NCBI GenBank assembly: GCA_002337545.1
Contig: DDGE01000026.1
Span: forward strand, 1-36,368
Length of the DNA: 36,368 nucleotides
Direction of reading: 5' to 3'
DNA from: Phycisphaerales bacterium UBA1910
GTDB taxonomy: Bacteria; Planctomycetota; Phycisphaerae; Phycisphaerales; UBA1924
Shown: piece by piece, positions 16,792-25,703 of the stretch
Layout: the number at the start of each line of letters is the position of its first letter
How positions within the stretch are numbered: position 1 is the stretch's first letter
Program-made: the position numbers and the translations under genes
The notes under the pieces: generated by a model
What the model saw: the letters and a program-made list of their open reading frames with translations, nothing else
The model's database searches: none
What the model was told of the DNA's origin: nothing

Positions 16792-17424
16792 ATGAACCAC
16801 AACACTCAAATCGCTGCCGCATTGCTGATGGGGATCGCAGGCGCGGCCCAAGCGGATGTCATCTTTGATACCGGCACCCCAGAGCCGGGATTCATTGGCT
16901 ACTACGGGTTCGATGTCTATGTCGAACAATCCGTCGCGGTCGCGTTCACCCCAGATCAGGATTACGCACTCGAGCAGGTCAGTGTCTGGATGATGAGCAA
17001 CGACTTCTCCAACGCCGGCGCGCCCTACACGCTGTCAGTCCGGACTGACGCGAACGGCGGGATGACGAATCCTGGAGACACAATCCTCGAATCGTGGGAT
17101 GTCCAGACAAGCGCCATCGGATGGAACCCGGTTCTCGAAACCGTTGATTCAATCCTCAACCCGGTGCTCAGCGCAGGTACGACCTACTGGATCGTCGCGG
17201 AGTCCGACTCCCCGGCGTTTGTCGATGCCGTCTGGGTCGCATCGCAGCAGGATACGCCCGTCTGGCATTCCATTCAGAACTCATTGAACCCCAACGGCGA
17301 ATGGATCCCCGGCTTCACTCAGGGTGCGCCAGGGCTGATCGTGAACGGCAGTGTCGTCCCCGCGCCATCCGCATTTGCGTTGATCGGGCTGGGCGGGCTT
17401 GTCGGGACTCGTCGTCGTCGATAG
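16792..17424 (+). CDS. Secreted protein with PEP-CTERM-like sorting tail (first in run)
   Basis: 210 residues. The signal peptide ends near residue 22 (GIAGAAQA-DV). The body is a single beta-rich domain with YALEQVSVWMMSNDF, YTLSVRTDANGG and TTYWIVAESDSPAF, similar in feel to the choice-of-anchor domains seen on exosortase substrates. The C-terminus has the three-part sorting signal: a VPAPSA motif, a short hydrophobic helix and an RRRR tail. Exosortase/archaeosortase-like transpeptidases cut such tails and release or anchor the protein in the envelope. No exosortase gene is in the window. Its body domain is not clearly related to the next three. A strong AGAAGGAG ribosome site precedes the ATG. 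Confidence 0.85.
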   Translation: MNHNTQIAAALLMGIAGAAQADVIFDTGTPEPGFIGYYGFDVYVEQSVAVAFTPDQDYALEQVSVWMMSNDFSNAGAPYTLSVRTDANGGMTNPGDTILESWDVQTSAIGWNPVLETVDSILNPVLSAGTTYWIVAESDSPAFVDAVWVASQQDTPVWHSIQNSLNPNGEWIPGFTQGAPGLIVNGSVVPAPSAFALIGLGGLVGTRRRR

Positions 17425-17472
17425 AACGACAAAGTGAGAGAGCAGAAACAGGCTCCAGATGGAGGAACCACA

Positions 17473-18207
17473 ATGAACACCAAAGCAATCATTGCAACAC
17501 TTGGTATCTCTGCCCTTCCCGCACTCGCGGGCGGGGCGAGCACGACCGTCACAACAGACTTCTCAAACGGTGCGGAGGGCTGGACAGGCCCAGCAGGCCC
17601 GGGAGGAACAACAGGGATTGAGCCCAGTGGCGGCAACGGTGGCGAGTACATGCGCACCGTATTCAATAACTTTGGTATCTCTTTCGAGAACAATACCAAC
17701 GCAGATTTTCTGGGTGATTACACCACAGCGGATGAGATCACGATCTCTATGGATATTCAGGTCGAGTATCTCAACTTCTTTGGTCAGGATGTCTCCCGCC
17801 CTTGGCTGGTTGAACTCCGAGACTTTGACGGTGCCACCGGCGGGTATCCGTACAACAGTGTTTGGTTCCTCTTCGACAATATCTCCGCATCCAACAACGG
17901 GGATTGGAGCACATACTCTGTAACTTTCGATCCCAACGCGACTGATCTTCCCGGTGGATGGGGCGGATACGGCGCTGAAGATCCCGATACCTTCGAGCCC
18001 ACTCTGCCCGATGGTGTGAGTTTCTCTGATGTTCTGTCTGGTGTAGACGAAATCGCGTTCACCACTTACCAGCCCGGCTTCTTCTTCGGATTCACGGATC
18101 ACACAATCGGGATTGACAACCTCTCTATAACCCGAACAGTTCCAGCGCCTTCGGCGCTCGCACTGATCGGGCTGGGAGGGCTTGTCGGCACCCGTCGCCG
18201 ACGCTGA
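17473..18207 (+). CDS. Secreted beta-sandwich protein with PEP-CTERM-like tail (paralogue A)
   Basis: 244 residues from the ATG at 17473, eight bases after GGAGG. The signal peptide is short and ends about residue 19-22 (ALPALAGGA). The body domain contains FSNGAEGWTG, NADFLGDYTTADEITISMDI, SRPWLVELRDF, WSTYSVTFDPNATDLPGGWGG and VDEIAFTTYQPG. All of these align with the two following genes, so the three are tandem duplicates. The fold is probably a laminin-G-like or carbohydrate-binding jelly roll; this is inferred, not shown. The C-terminus is VPAPSA, a hydrophobic stretch and RRRR. A four-base-pair CTCC/GGAG hairpin overlaps the ribosome site, perhaps by chance. Confidence 0.85.
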   Translation: MNTKAIIATLGISALPALAGGASTTVTTDFSNGAEGWTGPAGPGGTTGIEPSGGNGGEYMRTVFNNFGISFENNTNADFLGDYTTADEITISMDIQVEYLNFFGQDVSRPWLVELRDFDGATGGYPYNSVWFLFDNISASNNGDWSTYSVTFDPNATDLPGGWGGYGAEDPDTFEPTLPDGVSFSDVLSGVDEIAFTTYQPGFFFGFTDHTIGIDNLSITRTVPAPSALALIGLGGLVGTRRRR

Positions 18208-18226
18208 TCAAGCTTCTCTCCACAAC

Positions 18227-18263
18227 ACACGAGCACTCGGAAACGCGTGCTTGTGTTTTCTTT
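18227..18263 (+). terminator. Rho-independent terminator after paralogue A
   Basis: ACACGAGCAC (18227-18236) pairs with GTGCTTGTGT (18247-18256) around a ten-base loop, with one G-T pair. TTTCTTT follows directly. It lies 20 bases after the stop and separates paralogue A from paralogue B. Confidence 0.65.
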
Positions 18264-18324
18264 ACGGGCCGGTGCGGCCCGGAGTTCCCAAAGGGTTTGC
18301 AAGAGGGGAACGGAGATCTGCACT

Positions 18325-19047
18325 TTGTTTAATGCAAGAAACTCATCAATTGCTCTCGTTTCCGGTCTGTGTGTTGTCGCAAATGCCGGGATCACCGACA
18401 CGGTCATCACCTTTGATCATGGGTTGGAGGGATTCACCTCCACGGGTGGATTCAACGACATCCTCCCCAATGGCGGCAACGACGGCGCGTATTACAACGC
18501 CATCACCGAAAGCTTCGGGGTCGAGTGGCAGACAACCACAAACGAATCGTTTCTGGGCGACTACACCCAGTACGATCAGGTCACCCTCTCGATCGATGTG
18601 CAGGTTGATCAGATTCAGTTCTTCGGACAGGACGCCACCAGGTCGCTTGTCGTTGAGCTTCGCAACTCACGCTTCGCGCACAGCTTCTTCCAGTACGGGA
18701 GTGTCTTCTTTGAGCTCGATAGCAATCTAAGCGCTGAGAACAACGCTGACTGGTCCACATTCAGCGTGACATTCGATCCCAACAGCACCGAGCTGCCCGA
18801 CGGCTGGCGTGGGTACGGCGGGAGCGACGATGCCGATGGCCCCGTGCTTCCCGACGGAGCGACCTTCGCCGATGTGCTGACGAATGTCGATCAGTTCGTC
18901 TTTTCGACGCTGGTCCCTGTCGAACGCTACCCGTTCACGAACTTTGACATCGCCGTAGACAATATCTCGATATCAACCGTCCCTGCCCCCTCCGCGTTCG
19001 CGCTGCTCGGGCTCACGGGTCTCGTCGGGACACGCAGAAGACGATAA
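18325..19047 (+). CDS. Secreted beta-sandwich protein with PEP-CTERM-like tail (paralogue B)
   Basis: About 240 residues if translation starts at the TTG at 18325. No ATG is available, and the GTG at 18247 lies inside the terminator stem. GGAG about eleven bases upstream is a weak ribosome site. The signal peptide then reads FNARNSSIALVSGLCVVANA-G. The body matches paralogues A and C: FLGDYTQYDQVTLSIDVQV, RSLVVELRNSRF, FQYGSVFFELD, FSVTFDPNSTELPDGW, VLPDGATFADVLTNVDQFVF. The tail is VPAPSA, a hydrophobic stretch and RRRR. It lies between a terminator and a stem-loop, so it may have its own promoter or depend on read-through. The start is uncertain; the gene itself is not. Confidence 0.8.
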   Translation: MFNARNSSIALVSGLCVVANAGITDTVITFDHGLEGFTSTGGFNDILPNGGNDGAYYNAITESFGVEWQTTTNESFLGDYTQYDQVTLSIDVQVDQIQFFGQDATRSLVVELRNSRFAHSFFQYGSVFFELDSNLSAENNADWSTFSVTFDPNSTELPDGWRGYGGSDDADGPVLPDGATFADVLTNVDQFVFSTLVPVERYPFTNFDIAVDNISISTVPAPSAFALLGLTGLVGTRRRR

Positions 19048-19080
19048 AAAGGCTTCACACCATGAAAACAAGGGGGGCGT

Positions 19081-19098
19081 GCCGGGATGGGTCCCGGC
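19081..19098 (+). other. Short GC-rich stem-loop between paralogues B and C
   Basis: GCCGGGA (19081-19087) and TCCCGGC (19092-19098) form a perfect seven-base-pair stem with a TGGG loop. No T-run follows, so it is not a classic terminator. It could be part of a leader or an mRNA stability element. Confidence 0.4.
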
Positions 19099-19134
19099 TC
19101 GTCAGTTCTCATCAGTGTAAGGAATAGAACCACA

Positions 19135-19974
19135 ATGCAACTCGCACAGCTCAACATGACCATTGCGACGATCGCCACGATCGCGTGCGCATCAAACGCG
19201 CAGACATACACCTCGACCTTCAATGACGGATACGACGGCTGGGAAGGTAGCAACGGCACCTTCCGCACGACCGAGCTCAGCACCGGCAACGCGTATCTGC
19301 GCAGCGTCGATGAGACCTTCGGCGTCTGGTACCGCAACTCGGGGAACGCCGAGTTCCTCGGTGACTACACCCAGAGCGGTCAAGTCACACTCTCGATGGA
19401 CATCCAGGTCGATCTGCTCAACTCCCAGAACCTCCCCGACGGGCTCGTCCCCTACACACGCCCGCTCGTTGTGGAACTCCGAAACTACCGCTACGCGGGC
19501 GGGTTCCACCAGTACGGGAGTGTCTACTTCGTGCTCTCACGCGAGATCTCCGAGTTGAATCAAACCGAGTGGACAAACTTCAGCGTGAGCTTCGATCCGA
19601 ACAGCGTTGAGCTTCCCGATGGGTGGGGCGGGTTCGGTGGCGATGACGATCGTGACGGTCCCGTTCTCCCCGAGGGTGCCACCTTCGCTGACATTGTCTC
19701 GAATGTCGATGAGATCGTGTTCTCAACATACGACCCTGAAGAGTTCTACCTGTTCGCATTTTTCGATGTATCCGTGGACAACTTCAGCATCACCCGTGAA
19801 GCGGGCTGCACCGCTGACCTGACAGGCGACGGCGTGCTCGATTTCTTCGATGTGTCCGCGTTCGTCAACGCGTTCACGGCGCAGGATCCCGCCGCGGATT
19901 GGAACAGTGATCGTGTGTGGGACTTCTTCGATGTTTCAGAGTTTATCAATGCGTACAACGCTGGGTGCCCCTGA
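19135..19974 (+). CDS. Secreted beta-sandwich protein with GC-type dockerin-like tail (paralogue C)
   Basis: 279 residues from the ATG at 19135, preceded by AAGGAATAG. The signal peptide ends at about residue 23 (TIACASNAQ). Residues about 25-220 are clearly homologous to paralogues A and B (NAEFLGDYTQSGQVTLSMDI, RPLVVELRNYRYAGG, FHQYGSVYF, SFDPNSVELPDGWGGFGG). The C-terminus is different. Instead of VPAPSA...RRRR it has two EF-hand-like dockerin repeats (DLTGDGVLDFFDVSAFVNAF and DWNSDRVWDFFDVSEFINAY) between cysteines, ending in GCP. This is the GC-type dockerin-like anchor common in Phycisphaerae. Calcium binding is likely at the first loop; the second loop has Arg where the first has Gly. 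It ends the run and is followed by a strong terminator. Confidence 0.88.
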   Translation: MQLAQLNMTIATIATIACASNAQTYTSTFNDGYDGWEGSNGTFRTTELSTGNAYLRSVDETFGVWYRNSGNAEFLGDYTQSGQVTLSMDIQVDLLNSQNLPDGLVPYTRPLVVELRNYRYAGGFHQYGSVYFVLSREISELNQTEWTNFSVSFDPNSVELPDGWGGFGGDDDRDGPVLPEGATFADIVSNVDEIVFSTYDPEEFYLFAFFDVSVDNFSITREAGCTADLTGDGVLDFFDVSAFVNAFTAQDPAADWNSDRVWDFFDVSEFINAYNAGCP

Positions 19975-20024
19975 GCAGGTTGGCACTCGAACAGACCCCT
20001 CTTGAATCTTCGTAAGAAGATTCG

Positions 20025-20056
20025 ACAAGCGGACCCTCGTGGGTCCGCTTGTTGTT
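20025..20056 (+). terminator. Strong terminator, usable from both strands
   Basis: ACAAGCGGACCC (20025-20036) and GGGTCCGCTTGT (20041-20052) form a perfect twelve-base-pair stem with a TCGT loop. TGTTTGTA follows. A second, weaker hairpin (GAATCTT 20004-20010 with AAGATTC 20017-20023) lies just before it. The element sits between the convergent stops at 19974 and 20080 and can serve both. Confidence 0.8.
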
Positions 20057-20079
20057 TGTACTCAAATGCTCGGTGTGGA

Positions 20080-21120
20080 TCAGTTCGACATCACGGGCTG
20101 TGCGGGGGGCTGGTGCCATTCCGCGCTGGCGGTCTTGCCCTCGCTCAGATACCACTGCACCATCCGATCGATCCCCTCCTTGAGAGGAACCTTGGGCGTG
20201 TACCCCACCCCCAGGAGCTTATCCGCTTCAAATCTCGTCTCGGTCTTGAACATCTTTTTCACACGCGCGGTCGAGATTGGCAGATTCTTGCCCGTGAGCT
20301 TGATCACCACATCGAACGGCAAACCCATGAGCATACCCATCGCGTATGGCACTGCGGGCGCCGGCTTCTTGCCCAGGCAACCGCTGACCGTATCGGAGAT
20401 CTCGGTGCTCGTCAGATCGGGTTTGTCGATGTAGTTGAAGATCTCGAAATGCTCGATCTCTCGGTTGGGCTTTTTGTCCTGTAGCCCCTTGAGGAACAGG
20501 GTCGCGTCGACGATGTTCTCAACATAGCTCAATGACTTGATGTTGCTGCCGGGTCCAAATCGGAAGTACTTGCCAGAGTGGATCTGGCGTATGAGCGAGT
20601 ACATGTTCGCGAAGTTGTGCACACCGAAGGTAACCGTTGGGCGGATGACGAGTGCGCGTCGGTTGTCACCCTGCTCGACCCATCGTCTGAAGACACCCTC
20701 GCCCTGAAGCTTGGAGCCGCCATAGGGTGTGTTGGGTGCGGTTGGTGCGGTCTCTTCATGTGGTGTGGGTGCATCGCCATACACCGCGACGGTGGAGTAG
20801 AAGATCACATCCTTGATCCCTGCGCGATCCATCGCCTCGCAGACCTGTTGCGATCCAAACTCGTTCACCGAGTAATAGGTATCATGCTCGATGCCAAAGT
20901 CGTGGTGTGCCGCGGCGAGGTTGACGACGAGATCGACGCCCTCCATCGCGCGATCGAGCGCCTTCGGGTCTCGGATATCGCCCATGACATGTGGCATCTG
21001 CGTCTGGGGGCCCTTGGGCTCGATCAGGTCGAGGTTGACCAGTTCGTGGCCCAGGGCAGAGAGATCGCGATGGAAGTACTCCGCGATAAACCCCGATCCG
21101 CCTGTAATGAGAATCTTCAA
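20080..21120 (-). CDS. NAD-dependent sugar epimerase/dehydratase (extended SDR)
   Basis: 346 residues from a TTG start, with AGGGG seven bases upstream. GGSGFIAEYF (8-17) is the extended-SDR NAD-binding GxxGxxG start. VNLAAAHHD and FYSTVAVYG supply the catalytic Thr, and YGGSK the Tyr and Lys of YxxxK. RPTVTFGVHN and the C-terminal domain are typical of nucleotide-sugar epimerases, dehydratases and 4-keto reductases. It should act on a nucleotide-linked sugar in the cytosol, feeding glycan synthesis. The exact reaction cannot be told from motifs alone; some relatives act on sterol-like or prenyl substrates. It has its own leader of about 140 bases after the permease gene. The 21121-21261 gap shows only a weak five-base-pair hairpin. 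Confidence 0.88.
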   Translation of the reverse strand: MKILITGGSGFIAEYFHRDLSALGHELVNLDLIEPKGPQTQMPHVMGDIRDPKALDRAMEGVDLVVNLAAAHHDFGIEHDTYYSVNEFGSQQVCEAMDRAGIKDVIFYSTVAVYGDAPTPHEETAPTAPNTPYGGSKLQGEGVFRRWVEQGDNRRALVIRPTVTFGVHNFANMYSLIRQIHSGKYFRFGPGSNIKSLSYVENIVDATLFLKGLQDKKPNREIEHFEIFNYIDKPDLTSTEISDTVSGCLGKKPAPAVPYAMGMLMGLPFDVVIKLTGKNLPISTARVKKMFKTETRFEADKLLGVGYTPKVPLKEGIDRMVQWYLSEGKTASAEWHQPPAQPVMSN

Positions 21121-21261
21121 TGGTGTCCCCTTGCGCTATTCGCAGGAATCAGTACGCGGTCGATGAACGGATGATACGACAGACGAACGGGTGAGTTCGA
21201 GCCACAGGGCCATTGTCGGCCGGATGCAGGGTCCGGTTCGATGTTATGTGCGTCCCGTGCC

Positions 21262-23106
21262 TTAAAACCCGCCGAACATGAGCGGCGCGAGTACAACACA
21301 GAGCACGCCGCAGATCAGGGTCAAGGGGCCGCCGAACCGGGTGTAATCCAGCCACTTGTACCCGCCGGGCCCCATGACCATCAGGTTGGTCTGATACCCG
21401 ATCGGGGTCGAGAACTCACAGCTGGCGGCGACGGTGATCGCGACAACGAACGGCATCGGGTTGATCCCGGCCTCACTCGCCAGCCCGATCGCGATCGGGA
21501 ACATAAGGACCGCGGCCGCGTTATTCGTCATCGTCGCTGTGAATACCGAGGTCAGCAGATACACACACGCGAGCAGCGCCCACGGACCCATACTCTGAAA
21601 GGTCTCAAGGATGAAGTGGGAGATGTCGTACGCCAACCCCGTGTTCTGCATCGCCTGCCCGATTCCGAAGCTGGCCCCGATCACGGTGAGGATCGAGAAG
21701 TCCACACCGCGACGCGCCTGCGGCCCGGTGCAGCACCTCGTAAGGATCATCAGGCCCGCGGCGAGCATGGCCGCGGTCATCGGAGGCATGATCCCAAAGG
21801 TGATCAGCGTCACAAGCAGAGCAAGGATTGAGAGCGCAACCCAAGCACGCTCGTGGCGTAAAGACGCGGGTGTGAACCGTTCGTTTACCAGATAGAAGTC
21901 ATTGGAGCTGCCGAATCGGGACGCAAAGCCGGGTTCCGCTTCGAGCAGGAGTGTGTCGCCGGGGCGCAGTCGGATCTCCCCGAGCTTGCCGGGGATCTGC
22001 TGCCCCTGACGACGGACCGCGACGACGACAGCGCCGTAGCGGGTCCGGATCCCGGACTGTCGGATCGTGAGCCCTACGAGCGTTGAGTTATTCGAGACAA
22101 CCGCTTCGACGATCCGAAGGTTCGGACGATAGTTGCTATTCAATGAGTTATCGGGCTCGTCGTGTTCATGCGCATCGACGGTCGAAGGTACAAGCCCCTT
22201 GATCTGCTGGAGTTCAACCACGGAGTCGAGCTTCCCCACGAAGACGAGAACATCATCCGTCTCGATGATCTCGCGCGGAGACACGGCGATCACAGAGTCA
22301 TCGCTGCGTTCGATGCGTGCCAGGAAGAGCCCGGGAAGACTGCGAAGGTTTGCGGCCTCAACGGTTTTCCCGATGATGGGCGACCCGGGAGAGACTTTCA
22401 GTGCCGCGTGATACCCGTGCCCCTGCGCCTCGGCCTGATCGATCGGATCGGCCCGGTCGGGGAGCAATCGTCTCCCAAAGAACAGGATGTACGCAAGCCC
22501 GAAGATCGCGATGGGCAGCCCGACCTTTGCAAGGGTGAACATGCTGAAGGACAGGGCCGGGTTATCGACGGTTGCGGGCCCGCCGTCCGCGGTCACCTGG
22601 TTTTCCTGCAGGAGCCCGGCGACGATGACATTTGTCGAGGTTCCGATCAGCGTACAGACCCCGCCGAGAATCGATGCGAAGGATAGAGGCATGAACAGCT
22701 TGCTCGGTGCGATTCGGCATCGGCGAGCCACCCCGGTCAGGGTCGGAAGGAACATGGCAACGATGGGCGTGTTATTAATGAAGGCGCTCATCGCGGCGAC
22801 AGGGAGCGCGAGCCGGACCTGGGCGCTGCGTTCTGTCTTCGGCCTTCCGAGCAGGGTGCTGGTGAGGCGGGCCATCGCGCCGGTCTCCTTCATCGCCGCG
22901 GCGACGATATAGAGCATCGCGACGGTGATCACGCCGGGGTGCGCGAAGCCCGCGATCGCTTCCTGTGGCCCAAGAACACCTGCGAGCAAGAGGACGAGCA
23001 GGACACCCATCATGACGATGTCCGCAGAAAACCGTCCGAGCGCCATCGTGCCGATCATCAGGATCAGCATCGCACCCGTCAGGATGGTCTGTGCGTTCTC
23101 GCTCAA
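21262..23106 (-). CDS. SLC13/DASS-family permease with two TrkA-C domains, probable sulfate transporter
   Basis: 614 residues from a TTG start, with AGGAA upstream. The N-terminal half has hydrophobic helices including SAFINNTPIVAMFLP and LIGTSTNVIVAGLL, the paired substrate loops of the family. About residues 215-395 form two soluble TrkA-C (RCK_C) domains (GSPIIGKTVEAANLR; NSTLVGLTIRQSGIRTRYG). The C-terminal half holds further helices with TNNAAAVLMFPIA, again a family motif, and ends GVLCVVLAPLMFGGF. This layout is shared with sodium/sulfate transporters such as algal SLT and with other anion permeases. It lies 71 bases after cysQ on the same strand, in a window rich in sulfate-activation genes, so sulfate is the most likely substrate. 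Confidence 0.85.
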   Translation of the reverse strand: MSENAQTILTGAMLILMIGTMALGRFSADIVMMGVLLVLLLAGVLGPQEAIAGFAHPGVITVAMLYIVAAAMKETGAMARLTSTLLGRPKTERSAQVRLALPVAAMSAFINNTPIVAMFLPTLTGVARRCRIAPSKLFMPLSFASILGGVCTLIGTSTNVIVAGLLQENQVTADGGPATVDNPALSFSMFTLAKVGLPIAIFGLAYILFFGRRLLPDRADPIDQAEAQGHGYHAALKVSPGSPIIGKTVEAANLRSLPGLFLARIERSDDSVIAVSPREIIETDDVLVFVGKLDSVVELQQIKGLVPSTVDAHEHDEPDNSLNSNYRPNLRIVEAVVSNNSTLVGLTIRQSGIRTRYGAVVVAVRRQGQQIPGKLGEIRLRPGDTLLLEAEPGFASRFGSSNDFYLVNERFTPASLRHERAWVALSILALLVTLITFGIMPPMTAAMLAAGLMILTRCCTGPQARRGVDFSILTVIGASFGIGQAMQNTGLAYDISHFILETFQSMGPWALLACVYLLTSVFTATMTNNAAAVLMFPIAIGLASEAGINPMPFVVAITVAASCEFSTPIGYQTNLMVMGPGGYKWLDYTRFGGPLTLICGVLCVVLAPLMFGGF

Positions 23107-23177
23107 TCTGGTTCCTGTCGAAAGCCCCGGTCGCCGCGTTCACGAATGCAGCGGACTGATCCGAGGCGTACGCCTGC

Positions 23178-24212
23178 TCACTCGTCGTTGTTCTTCCCGA
23201 TCCCGAGTTCCTTGATCGCCCGGATCATCAGCCCATGCACCCGAGGTGGGGCGCACACGATGCCTTTGTTCTCCTCGAGACCCCGCCCGTGCGAGAAATC
23301 GAGGTTCCTGCCAAAGATATCGGTTACAAACGCGCCCGACTCGCACGCAATACAGCATCCTGCGGCATGATCCCAGATCCGCTCCACATACCCCTTGCGG
23401 GTCGGAAGTCGAAGGTACGCATCCGCCTGTCCACGCGCAACAACCGCGTACTTGCACTGAGAATCGAGACGGACGGGCTCGCCGGCTTCGCCGAGGCCCT
23501 GCTGCTCGATCCACTCCAGAATCCGGTCAGTATCTGAGACATTTGAGTGTGCCTTCTCCACCGAAGCACAGACAGATATTTCCTCACTCGAGTCATGGTC
23601 GAGTCGTGTAATCCGGATGGACTCAGCGTTCCCGTCATCGGAACGAGTCTCCCAGACGCCCTCGCCCTGAATCGCGTAGTACAGGCAGCCGTGCTCGTCG
23701 CGCTCATCGAGTGGCATCGACATATTGATGGGCAGATTGGGGCAGCCCATGATGCCGATGGTGGGGGTGCCGTCCTCGATAAACCCCAACGCGATCGCAT
23801 ACTGCTGATTCCGCAAGAAACCCTTGGTCCCGTCGATGGGATCCAGGGTCCAGAACTTGTGGTGGGTCGTATCGCCCGCGCCCAGATCGATCGCGTCAAG
23901 CAGATCGTCCGCGTTCGCGTCTTCCCAGACCTCCTTCGCAGCAGCGACGGCCGCATCCAGCAGCATCGCGTTGTCCTCATCGCGCAAGAAGTTGGATGCT
24001 TCCTCCGCGACCAGAACGAACTCGCCCAACTGCTGCTTGAGCATCATCGCGACGACGGCCTGACTCGCGTAATCCGCGACAGTTACCGGACTCTTGTCGT
24101 CCTTAGTGACGGAGCGAACCTGCTCAAGGTTGTTCTGCACTTCACGGCAGACGATGGAAGCGGCGGCAACGGCTTTACGCCCGGCCTGGGCATACTCGGC
24201 GTGGTCGATCAT
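23178..24212 (-). CDS. cysQ: 3'(2'),5'-bisphosphate nucleotidase (CysQ/HAL2-like)
   Basis: 344 residues, an inositol-monophosphatase-fold enzyme. DDKSPVTVADYASQA (38-52) is the HAL2-type start, AEEAS holds the metal-binding Glu70, DPIDGTKGF (124-132) is the DPxDGT metal motif, and WDHAAG near residue 283 is the second signature. It converts PAP, the by-product of sulfotransferases, to AMP, preventing product inhibition; it may also act on PAPS. The length and HAL2-type motifs fit the bisphosphate nucleotidase branch better than plain inositol phosphatases. It is followed by the permease gene and diverges from the MBOAT gene. Its presence fits the three sulfotransferases in the window. Confidence 0.92.
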   Translation of the reverse strand: MIDHAEYAQAGRKAVAAASIVCREVQNNLEQVRSVTKDDKSPVTVADYASQAVVAMMLKQQLGEFVLVAEEASNFLRDEDNAMLLDAAVAAAKEVWEDANADDLLDAIDLGAGDTTHHKFWTLDPIDGTKGFLRNQQYAIALGFIEDGTPTIGIMGCPNLPINMSMPLDERDEHGCLYYAIQGEGVWETRSDDGNAESIRITRLDHDSSEEISVCASVEKAHSNVSDTDRILEWIEQQGLGEAGEPVRLDSQCKYAVVARGQADAYLRLPTRKGYVERIWDHAAGCCIACESGAFVTDIFGRNLDFSHGRGLEENKGIVCAPPRVHGLMIRAIKELGIGKNNDE

Positions 24213-24311
24213 GGGGTGTCTTTCTGTGTTCAGGTCTGCCCAAATGCATGATACAGATAGGACTTTGACTGAGTCCGCCCGCTGCGTCTGGCCGATGTTG
24301 GAAGCACATCG

Positions 24312-25694
<1,383 letters not shown>

Positions 25695-25703
25695 GGCCAA
25701 ATC

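Noticed and set aside
16541..16822. Minus-strand ORF of 93 codons in the gap before the PEP-CTERM-like run
   Set aside because: It covers the probable promoter and ribosome site of the plus-strand gene and matches no known protein.
17455..17468. Small hairpin (CTCC/GGAG) over the ribosome site of paralogue A as a regulatory switch
   Set aside because: Four base pairs are too few to claim function; any GGAG ribosome site will meet a CTCC by chance.
19062..19127. 21-codon ORF starting ATGAAAACAAGG between paralogues B and C
   Set aside because: It has only a weak ribosome site, overlaps a stem-loop, and shows no recognisable signal or conserved pattern.
21190..21250. T-arm-like strings (GAGTTCGAGCC and GGTTCGAT) that might belong to a tRNA
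   Set aside because: No matching five-base-pair T-stem, anticodon arm or acceptor stem can be drawn around either string.
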